Shown: one piece after another, positions 57,401 to 64,000 of the stretch
Layout of the letters: every line of letters begins with the position of its first letter
Position numbering within the stretch: position 1 is the stretch's first letter
NCBI GenBank assembly: GCA_001599815.1
Contig: BCIA01000003.1
Span: 62,001-126,000 of the forward strand
Source of the DNA: Furcasterigmium furcatum
Lineage: Eukaryota > Ascomycota > Sordariomycetes > Glomerellales > Plectosphaerellaceae
Length of the DNA: 64,000 bases
Direction: 5' to 3'
Program-made: the position numbers and the translations under genes
Notes under the pieces: generated by a model
The model's database searches: none
The model's input: only the letters and a program-made list of their open reading frames with translations
Told to the model about the DNA's origin: nothing

Positions 57401-57897
57401 AGCTTTTCGTGATTTACTGTTGCCTGACTTATGTTCATCCATATCATGGTCACCTTGTCGAAGAACGAGACGTAGGCCGTTGCGAGCTGGGCGTGGTCAG
57501 TACATCCTGCATGGCATCCACGACAACGATGCGTGAGTTGATACTGAAGTTGACTGACCTGGAGAGAGAGGCGCATGGCGGCCCAGACACCGCTGGCGAT
57601 GAGGTTCTGCGAACCGCCGATGAGCACATCGCCCACACGCGTGAAGAGCTGCAGCCGTTCCAAAATCTTGAACAGCCGTGTCCCGAAGGGCTTCCAGCCT
57701 TTGTGGCACCGTTCTCCATCTCTGTTGAGTTCCTCCGTGACGCGGATGACGTCTTGTGGAAGCGGATGAGACTGCGACTGGAAGTTCTTGAAGGCGACGG
57801 CGTGCTTTGGGGAGAGAGAAGCGCCGAACTCTGATATCGCCTTTGCGAGTCGAATCTCTGGCTTCAGTTTGCCGGCCGATGCGATCGCCTTCTCCAT
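54430..57897 (-). CDS. NACHT-ankyrin protein (fungal NLR-like STAND protein)
   Basis: Predicted intracellular signalling ATPase of the STAND class, the fungal counterpart of NLR immune receptors; some relatives act in non-self recognition. The frame is open over 1,155 codons, but a 72-nt intron (57558-57487, CAG|GTCAGT...CCCAG) in phase 0 is likely: removing it turns an odd insert into the continuous SLQLATAYVSFFDKV expected of the N-terminal helical (DUF7708-type) region, giving 1,131 residues from exons 57897-57559 and 57486-54430. Spliced residues about 304-311 are the P-loop GSVGSGKT, and CYIILDGLDALEE is Walker B. The C-terminus carries ankyrin repeats (LLEHGAPADG, LLSHGASPHQRD, LLRREADPNHG, LLIGAGADVNLHN, LLLSRGADPS). 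No N-terminal effector domain such as HET or PNPase is seen. Confidence 0.9.
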   Translation of the reverse strand: MEKAIASAGKLKPEIRLAKAISEFGASLSPKHAVAFKNFQSQSHPLPQDVIRVTEELNRDGERCHKGWKPFGTRLFKILERLQLFTRVGDVLIGGSQNLIASGVWAAMRLSLQVSQLQYQLTHRCRGCHAGCTDHAQLATAYVSFFDKVTMIWMNISQATVNHEKLAAHFPQSRELQNSVCEYLICVVQLCQTISDFTAKSVLSQLVAPMVSSRSFDKEVSDLCSLFDLWSACINQQVTTLVVGTNLSTARDLSRLWTAFTWKSKAEQVAAYESKRLSLMQRLCPRQREYQSIWRRERKKGSVAWLFADPIYQAWWKHEHSCSIIIHGSVGSGKTVLMANLVGHLHVEPASPDSEASNRPLIASFFCQQSPSRPFDSTTVLGSLLQQLLGQLELDSLTRFLDEIPDLDADVDNLVDIIAKHVPADRHCYIILDGLDALEESSPDEVEALLDSLRTLFKTIKLHLCFSTRTSSGIRPTITSTFACEVISMLQSARDIEIAKYIDAEVDRRTQHNKLSPRLTYLVKQTLIAGADGMYLWAALQIENILPLYCQRVLSHQDIEQLLERLPPGLEDVYDALLGRIDDRRYNCRLFQLAATSIRPLTTEEVAVALNVESGNTVWNPSSLPTRPSSVVASCGGGILEVDEEDGAVHYIHHSAVSYLTSCTDEPGRLSRPASAPFAFTTDAASEYMGNVCITYLNLNVHDRRLVRKQQVIDATTICDAVKTSTFVEGNETWAWALSRFMQPSSTMRPRVDLARILRDVAQAVQAQQEEEEEDFVSEFMAYANGYWSSHLTPSIIAGEHSGLLRRIIDEELHHVTLPWTTAKQTIVEWCLLTDNDIILGWLLESDSIFDDGRNHLDAVTAFFRTKGQDMEVRWSGLSRALNRLIWVDSRDLGALRGLLKCGADPSEAVVAPERGWDSWNSLDLLMQRMQLTWEESRGSFFLPTYTAMVEALLEHGAPADGILDFRPLVIAIQQDWTDVATALLSHGASPHQRDAPGNYLARPGGDILRRKYPHGADEKNAWAAPLQLALATENLVLIRDLLRREADPNHGHSCLPLPLFSAIEKRSTTCMELLIGAGADVNLHNMDGMTPLGIALSRYEQQDEWIVELLLSRGADPSIKFVLNGKNCTAADVAFGQVPSDLEYRLAKPPKVNS

Positions 57898-58285
57898 TGC
57901 GGCGACTGCATCAACTTCAGTGGCGATTCAGCATCAATCCGGAACATGGGAGGTGAGGAGGTCAAGAGCTGAAGTCGACTCAGCCTGATGAGAGGCCTCG
58001 CCGGGCTTTGCATGCTCAGCCCCCAAAGTGGAGGCCAAGCCACATTTTGAACTTCCAATGGCGAGGCTGAACGGCCTCGTGCTTTTACGGTTACCACTCT
58101 CATGATTATTAGAAGTACTATGAGGTCCAGATGCGTGGTATGTCTAGAAAGATTATCCTCTATTCGATAATCTCTTTGCGTGACTACCTAACTAGACCGT
58201 CTCCTTGAGCGCAGGGCTCCCATGCCAACTGAGCTGCGCCCCAACGTTGCAACACGTGGCACAGAAAAAAGGTTGTACCAACCAG
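57898..58285. other. Spacer between the NACHT-ankyrin gene promoter and the MFS 3' end
   Basis: A 388-bp spacer between two minus-strand genes. AT-rich near 58100-58180; no gene, RNA or repeat recognised. Confidence 0.5.
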
Positions 58286-59883
58286 TCACGCCTTGTGCAC
58301 GATCTCGGTCTGCTCAATGTCCACCTTGTCCGGGGTCGACATGTTTGCATCGGGCCCATCGAAGATGAAGGCGATCTCCTCGAGGGACGGGCCCTTGGTC
58401 TCGGGGTAGACAAGATACAGGACCAGGATCTCGACGAGCACCCAGGGAATGAAAATGGTGTAAAACTTCCACGCCATCCTCTCCAGGCCCACCGGGATGG
58501 CGTACGTCGACAGGAGCGTGAAGCAGGTCGCGAAGAGCTGATAACAGGCCTGGCCGCGCATTCGGAGATTGAAGGGCAGGATCTCGGTGATGTAGAGACC
58601 GTTGTTGCCGTTGAGACCTAGGTTGTAGGCCGGCGAGAAGAGGTAGAGGAAGGCCACCACGGCACCGCCTGCGACCTTGTTGCTCGAATCCCTCGCGAAG
58701 ACGGCGCTTCCGGCCGTAATGCTCACCAAGCAGACGAAGATGGCGCTCAGAGAGGCGAGGTAGAGCGTACGGCGACCTAGCTTCTCGGGAAGAGTGGCGA
58801 AGTACAGGGCCGAGAGCCACGAGAGGACCTGCTGTGTGGCGTTGATGAGGGTTTGCTCTAGGCTGGAGGTGAGGCCGACCGAGCTCAGGACCGGAGCCAG
58901 ATAGTACGAAATAAAGGCGTTACCAGACATCTGGGTAATGCAAGCACACCACAGGAGAATAAATAGCCTCTTGCGGTTACCCCTGGTCCGGAAGAACTCG
59001 AGGTAGTTCTGCACCCAGCTGCCGCGGTCCACGCTTCTCTCGTAGGCCAGAGCGTCCCGAATCTCGCGGTACTCAAACTGCACGAGGGGGTCCTGGTCGT
59101 TCCCCTCAGCGTGATACTTGGCGAGGAAGGCAAGGGCCTCCTCGTTGCGGTCCTTGGACACAAGCCAGCGAGGACTCTCGGGCACAAAGTACAGGCCGAC
59201 GAGCTGGATGATGGACGGCAGGCCCTGCATAGCTGAGGGAACACGCCAGGAAGCGCTCGAGGGGATGGGGAAGGTGCCGAAGGTCGTCCAGGCCGCCACA
59301 ATGGCACCGAGAGCGTACGAGGTGTTGAAGAGAGCGGTCGCCGTCGCTCTGTGAGCAGGATGCGCGATCTCGGTGATCAGGGGGGCGCCCGATGCCCCGA
59401 GGAAGACGGTACCGCAGCCAAGGATGCCACGAGAAACGACGAACATGGGCAGGTTCTGGGCTGCGGCCTGCAAGGTCGCACCGATGATGCAGATGGTGGC
59501 TCCGGTCGCGAGGCCAACACGTCTGCCGAAGGTGTCGCTGACGAACGAGATCAACGGGATCGCGGTCAGGCCGCCGATGGGATATGCTGCGTTGAAAAGG
59601 CCCAGAGTCGCGCCCTTCGGCTCGCCGAAGTAGTTGCGCCAGTTCTCGACAGACTGCAATCCGTTCATGAGCGAGCCGTCGAATCGAGAAGGTTGTTAGC
59701 AAGATCTGCCTTGGTTTCCTGGGTAGGAGATGGCTTGACTTACCCCTGCGTGAAGATGGACAGCATGGGAATGACGAGGAGCAGGTTCAGGACTCGGAGG
59801 TTGCGAACCCTCCACCACTTGACAGTGTCGACACTGCTCTCCGGCATGGCCGCGATGATAGGATTCTCGCCTGGGGACACCAT
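58286..59883 (-). CDS. MFS sugar transporter (lactose/cellodextrin-permease type) with a non-canonical splice acceptor
   Basis: Proton-coupled oligosaccharide importer. Exon 1 is 59883-59744 and exon 2 is 59684-58286, giving 512 residues. The join produces FTQGFDGSLMNGLQSVENW, the exact family pattern spanning TM1-TM2, but the intron 59743-59685 has a good GTAAGT donor and a GCTAACAAC branch region while its acceptor reads ...CTCG rather than ...CTAG. Without splicing, exon 1 stops at TAA right after FTQG. Other motifs are canonical: SDTFGRRVGL, PESPRWLVSKDRN, LPEKLGRRTLY and PETKGPSLEEIAFIFDG. If the CG acceptor is not used, the gene is defective, because TM1 would be lost. Divergent from a beta-glucosidase gene. 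Confidence 0.82.
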
Positions 59884-60030
59884 CTTGGGTAACGAGGTGT
59901 CACGAGACTGGTGCTGTTGTGTTGGGTCGTTCGTCGGTGTTAGGCGCCTCGCTTGGGGCTCCAATGTGACGGATGTGATGCAATGCCACGAGCAGTCTGA
60001 TGACAAGGCCGCAGAGGGTGGGAAACTTCC

Positions 60031-60038
60031 CTTATATA
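60031..60038 (-). promoter_or_regulatory. TATA box of the MFS transporter
   Basis: The minus strand reads TATATAAG about 150 bp upstream of the transporter start codon at 59883. Confidence 0.5.
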
Positions 60039-60137
60039 CACGTAGCGACTCGTGAATTTGCCAGAATGGCGCAAAGGGAGCCGGTAGTAGTTGAAGCGAC
60101 CCGAGAGCATGTCATCCTCCGGGGGGCACCTGACAGA

Positions 60138-60175
60138 CTGGGGGTTCCCCTGGGGTTGTGATCTGGGGACTGGGG
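60138..60175 (+). promoter_or_regulatory. Cluster of four CreA-type sites
   Basis: CTGGGG occurs at 60138-60143, 60150-60155, 60163-60168 and 60170-60175. Each fits the SYGGRG consensus of the carbon catabolite repressor CreA/CRE1. Four copies in 38 bp between a sugar transporter and a beta-glucosidase make glucose repression of one or both genes likely. Confidence 0.5.
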
Positions 60176-60305
60176 ACGCTTGCAAGGGCTGGCAAAGTTT
60201 TGCTGGATGAACTGATTCTGGACTGTCAAGGCAATGGGCGAGAACCACCCTCAGTGCCGCCCCGTCGAGAGAGCTCGAGTCATGTCGATGGGAGCACTGC
60301 CGCTA

Positions 60306-60354
60306 CGCGGAAAGCCGGGATGGACCTCACCGGGTTAGTCCGCGGAAAGCCGGG
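60306..60354 (+). repeat. Direct repeat of CGCGGAAAGCCGGG, each copy holding CGG-N4-CCG
   Basis: The 14-mer occurs perfectly at 60306-60319 and 60341-60354. Inside each copy is the inverted pair CGG AAAG CCG, the layout of a Zn2Cys6 dimer site. Located about 270-320 bp upstream of the glucosidase start. The cognate factor is unknown. Confidence 0.6.
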
Positions 60355-60622
60355 TCACTCACCGTCTTCGCATTTGCTCGGCTCCTAAGATAACGACCGA
60401 GTATTGCAGCCGAGAAATGCGAGCCTAAAGGGTGTGGTGGTTCGGCCAAAGGTCAACCGAGGGCGTCGCTTCGGTCAGGGGTTGGGCCGAATCGCTGGCC
60501 ATATTTGATGGTGATGGCAATGGAACACCGGCCACCTCGCCGCTACTCTCGTCCTGGACCGAGACGAGCTTGTTTCAGCCGACAGACAGCCCATCGGATT
60601 CCCAATCTGCTTGTGAAGCATC

Positions 60623-63382
60623 ATGGGCGAGGCATCTGGTTTTGACGTTGCAGAGCTCCGGGTTGCATCCCGCGCCGCATTCGATGTTGAGGATGTGCTC
60701 AAGAAGCTGACACAAACTGAGAAGATCGATCTCCTGTCTGGTAGGGAGGACCTTTCCTTGATCAGCAGCATCATCCCCGTCCCTCGTCTCTTCCATCTCT
60801 TCTTGACCCGGCTGAACTGATCAATGTAGGCATCGACTTTTGGCATACAAAGAGCGTCCCTCGGCTGAACATCCCCTCGATTCGACTGTCAGACGGCCCC
60901 AATGGCGTCCGTGGCACACGGTTCTTCAACGGCGTGCCGGCAGCTTGCTTTCCCTGCGGGACTGGGCTTGCTGCTACCTGGAATGTCGATCTTCTCCGCC
61001 GAGCAGGCGCCACGATGGGTATGGAGGCTCGGGCCAAGGGCGTGCATGTCCTCCTGGGCCCGACGGTCAACACCCAGAGAAGCCCTCTAGGCGGCCGTGG
61101 GTTCGAATCCTTCTCCGAGGACCCCGTCCTGGCCGGGAGATGTGCGGCATCTATCGTGGAGGGCATCGAAGGAACGGGTGTGGTGGCAGCGATCAAGCAC
61201 TTTGTGGCGAACGACCAGGAGCACGAGCGCATGGCGGTGGACTCTATCGTGACGGAACGCGCGCTGCGCGAGATCTACGTCCTTCCGTTCCAGATCGCCG
61301 TGAGGGATGCCCGGCCGGGTTCCTTCATGACGGCGTACAACAAGGTCAACGGGACCCATGTCAGCGAGGATCGCAAGTTCATCCAAGACATCCTCCGTAA
61401 AGAATGGGCGTGGAAGGGGCTGGTGATGAGTGACTGGTGAGTACATTATATCCGGGAGTGGGATTTCCTTCCTTTCCCCGAGGTCGTCGAAACGGAGGCT
61501 GACCGACATGCGCCCCGCGCCATATTTCAGGTACGGAACGTATTCCACGGTCGAATCGATCGATGCAGGCCTTGACTTGGAGATGCCCGGACCGACCCGC
61601 TGGCGTGGCCAGCTCCTGAACCACGCCGTCATGTCCCGCAAGGTCGCCCAGGAGACCGTCGACGACCGAGTGCGGCAGGTCCTGGAGATCGTCCATCAGA
61701 GCGTCCAGGCGGGCGTGCCCGAACACGCCGCCGAAGAGCCGAAGGACACGCCTGAGACGGCAGCACTGCTGAGAGAGTTGGCCGGCGAGTCGGTCGTGCT
61801 TTTGAAGAACGAGAACAAGACCCTTCCCTTCAACAAGGGGACTACTGTGGCGGTTATTGGACCCAACGCGAAGACAGCCGTATACTGCGGCGGAGGGTCG
61901 GCGACCTTGCGACCTTATTACGCCGTTACGCCCTTCGATGGGATCTCATCGCAGGCCCGCGATGTTCGGTACTCGCTCGGGTGCCACGCCCACAAGATGC
62001 TGCCGATCCTTGGACCGAGCCTGACAACGGCCGACGGGCAGGTCGGCGTCACGTTCAGGGCATTCACGGCACCAGAGACCCAAGAAGACCGCCAGCCCGT
62101 CGATACGCTCCATCTCGTCGACACCAACATGTACTTTGCCGACTACTACCACCCGCAGCTGACGGAGGATCTCTGGTGGGGAGAGATTGAGGCAACCTAT
62201 ACGGCGGAAGCGACTGGCGACTTCGAGTTTGGGCTCTGTGTCTTCGGCACGGCTAAGCTCTACGTCGACGGTGAGCTCCTCATCGACAACGAGACGGTGC
62301 AACGAGGGGGCGGCAGCTTCTTCAACGTCGGGACCGTGGAAGAGACGGGCGTCATGAGCGTCGTCGAGGGACATTCGTACAATATCAAAGTCGTGTTCGC
62401 CAGCGGCGCGGCCTCCAAGATCAAGGACGCGGATGGCGTCGTCTCTTTCGGAGGCGGCGGCGTGCGCATCGGCGGAGCTAGGGTCATCGACGCAGACGAG
62501 GAGATCCAGCGGGCCGTCGAGCTGGCCAGGAGTGTAGACCAGGTGGTGGTCTTCGTGGGCCTGAACTCCGATTTTGAGCAGGAGGGACACGACCGCCCGC
62601 ACATGGATCTGCCGGGGCGCTCCGACGACCTCGTAGCCGCCGTTGCCCGAGCAAACCCGCGCACCGTCGTCTTCGTGCAGTCCGGCACGCCGGTGAGTAT
62701 GCCCTGGGCATCGTCGGTGGCGGCAGTGGCGCAGGCCTGGTACGGCGGCAACGAGGCGGGCAACGCCATCGCCGACGTGCTCTTTGGTGATGTCAACCCG
62801 TCCGGGAAGCTGCCGCTTTCATTCCCAGTCCGGGTTGAGGACAACCCGGCCTACCTCAACTACCGGTCTGAGCGCGGGCGGGTGCTATACGGCGAGGACG
62901 TCTATGTCGGCTACCGCTTCTACGAGGCCGTCAAGAGGCCGACTCTGTGGAGTTTCGGCTGGGGCTTGTCCTACACGTCTTTCTCCCTGTCAGATCTCAA
63001 GGTGGTAGCGGAGGAGGCCCAAAGTGTGTCTGGCAAGGGCAGCGGGGGGCCGCGTATCATGGTCGAGGTTGTCGTGAGGAACACTGGCGGGGTGGACGGC
63101 TCTGAGGTGGTGCAGGTGTATGTGTCGCAGCACGCACCGTCCATTAAGCGCCCGGTCAAGGAGCTCAAGGGCTTCACCAAGGTCTCGGTCCGGAAGGGGG
63201 AGACCGCGGTTGCCCGGGTCTGCGTGGAGAGGAAGTATGCGACGAGCTTCTGGGACGAGGACCGCCACAAGTGGGTGGAGGAGCGCGGCGTCTACGATGT
63301 GTGGGTGGGCACCTCGAGCTCGGGTGAGCTACTACAGCAAAACTTCAGCGTAGAATCAACTAGCTGGTGGTCTGGTCTGTAG
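60623..63382 (+). CDS. GH3 beta-glucosidase with PA14 domain, intracellular
   Basis: Hydrolyses terminal beta-glucosyl residues of cellodextrins or related glycosides. Three exons, 60623-60740, 60830-61436 and 61531-63382, give 858 residues; all joins are in frame. The N-terminal TIM-barrel shows LSDGPNGVRGTRFF, GRGFESFSEDPVLAG, KHFVANDQEHER and MTAYNKVNG; the nucleophile is Asp241 in GLVMSDW, whose Trp codon is formed across the intron. A PA14 insert (about 403-540: YYHPQLTEDLWWGEIEATYT, FEFGLCVFGTAKLYVDG) lies within the second alpha/beta domain, which resumes with LNSDFEQEGHDRPHMDLPG. A fibronectin-III-like domain ends the protein. There is no signal peptide, so it should act inside the cell on imported oligosaccharides, matching the divergent transporter. 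Confidence 0.92.
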
Positions 63383-63921
63383 AGGACGGGGGAAGGAGGC
63401 CTGAAATTGGGAGCCTGGGCGGTTGAGGGTTTGTTCTGTACTATGACTAGTTCTAGATCACTTGATTCGAATGTTATGAGGTATGTTTTTCTGGTTGCAC
63501 TGCTCTTCAGACTATTAAGAATCTCGGGGTGAGGGCCCGTTTGCGACCTCTTTACTATAGGTACTACATAGGCCCTGACATCTGTGCCGTCCGGCGGCGG
63601 GGGCCCATGATGATGGATGGCCCCGGGGCGCCCCCGCCCCGCCCGCTCACTGCCTTTCGGGACAGTATCGCCCGAAACGCCCCCGCCTTCGGGCAGCTCG
63701 GAACCTGGAAAGGGCGGGGCGGGGATTCGAAGCCCCACTGGACCTCTCCCCCTTTTCCAGTATCACATCCTCTCTTGCCTGTCCCCTTTATTCGCCCGAC
63801 AATCCATGTGCCCAAGTACTTAGGTATTAACTATAAGAGGCGCCTATTCATGCCTTGCCCCGGCGTCGACTGGGCTCGGCTGCTTCGATGACCTGTCCTA
63901 GTACCTCCTCAGCCCGAAACC
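63383..63921. promoter_or_regulatory. Spacer between GH3 gene and rhamnosidase start, with GC-rich inverted repeats
   Basis: A 539-bp spacer with the GH3 3' flank and the promoter of the gene starting at 63922. It contains a perfect 13-bp inverted repeat (63632-63644 with 63712-63724) whose arms are CCCCGC/GCGGGG, matching CreA sites, and nested 7-bp inverted repeats TTTCGGG/CCCGAAA. No tRNA: the GGGGATTCGAAGCCCC block at 63721 is a palindrome without a cloverleaf. Confidence 0.5.
63632..63724. repeat. 13-bp perfect inverted repeat, GC-rich
   Basis: The left arm CCCCGCCCCGCCC (63632-63644) is the exact reverse complement of the right arm at 63712-63724, with a 67-nt spacer. Each arm carries two overlapping SYGGRG (CreA-type) motifs. 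Confidence 0.8.
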
Positions 63922-64000
63922 ATGGACCCGGCGCTCCTCAACACCAGCTGGATATGGCACCCCGACTGGGTTGACAGCGCCCACGGGTCTGCAGGCGGTT
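63922..64000 (+). CDS. Start of a probable alpha-L-rhamnosidase, cut by the right edge
   Basis: Only 26 codons are present, beginning MDPALLNTSWIWHPDWVDSA and ending HGSAGG, open to the window end. The SWIWHP.W.....SAGG pattern is what I recognise from the N-terminus of fungal GH78-type alpha-L-rhamnosidases, which release terminal rhamnose from plant glycosides. The ATG context (AAACCATGG) is good. With so few residues the family assignment is tentative, but it fits the neighbouring glycosidase. Confidence 0.5.
   Translation, partial: MDPALLNTSWIWHPDWVDSAHGSAGG

Larger units (their letters stand above)
59884..60622. promoter_or_regulatory. Bidirectional promoter between MFS transporter and GH3 beta-glucosidase
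   Basis: A 739-bp spacer shared by a sugar transporter (minus) and an intracellular glucosidase (plus). It holds a TATA element for the transporter, four CTGGGG motifs within 38 bp and a duplicated CGG-N4-CCG element, each listed separately. The arrangement suggests coordinated induction and glucose repression, which is an inference. Confidence 0.5.

Noticed and set aside
63715..63735. Possible tRNA T-arm (ATTCGAAG loop)
   Set aside because: It is a local palindrome; no acceptor, D or anticodon arms can be drawn around it.

Overview
The window is nuclear DNA of a filamentous ascomycete (Pezizomycotina, most like Sordariomycetes). Most genes have short introns of about 45-90 nt with GT...AG borders and CTAAC-type branch sites, intergenic spacers are long and moderately GC-rich, and the genes are eukaryotic: Cft2, Sec24, histone H1, a WOPR regulator, Zn2Cys6 and NACHT-ankyrin proteins, and an intron-containing tRNA. 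The species cannot be named from sequence alone. For spliced genes I read exon borders from splice signals and checked that the reading frame closes across every junction.

Left third (1-26 kb), housekeeping and regulation: cft2/CPSF100-like mRNA 3'-end processing factor (minus, cut by the left edge), divergent from SEC24 (COPII coat); a microbial-type PARG-domain protein (minus) divergent from mitochondrial asparaginyl-tRNA synthetase; then about 8.5 kb without a convincing gene, ending in the long leader of a Gti1/Pac2 (WOPR) regulator; then a tRNA-Val(AAC) with a 10-nt intron.

Middle (26.8-43.4 kb): arylamine N-acetyltransferase, a Zn2Cys6 transcription factor, an NCS1-family nucleobase/hydantoin-type permease and a 1,012-residue hydantoinase/S-Me-THD-domain protein divergent from that permease. 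Two GATA-factor-type sites lie in the shared 608-bp promoter. This looks like a small catabolic locus for a cyclic ureide or (thio)hydantoin. It is followed by an HRI1-like protein, a proline-rich NPF protein and linker histone H1.

Right third (43.4-64 kb), accessory and nutritional: a secreted M14 metallocarboxypeptidase, a CxxC hypothetical protein, a zinc-type medium-chain dehydrogenase without the structural-zinc cysteines, an intronless MFS sugar transporter, a NACHT-ankyrin (NLR-like) protein, and a divergent pair made of a lactose/cellodextrin-type MFS transporter and an intracellular GH3 beta-glucosidase with a PA14 insert. Four CTGGGG (CreA-type) sites lie between the pair. The first codons of what looks like an alpha-L-rhamnosidase run off the right edge, so the last 6 kb reads as an oligosaccharide and glycoside utilisation locus.

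The most unusual observations are a 4-nt micro-exon needed to keep the NCS1 permease in frame, an intron of the MFS transporter whose 3' splice site reads CG instead of AG, a frame-preserving 72-nt intron inside the NLR-like gene, the permease/hydantoinase locus, and the variant active-site signature of the PARG-like protein.
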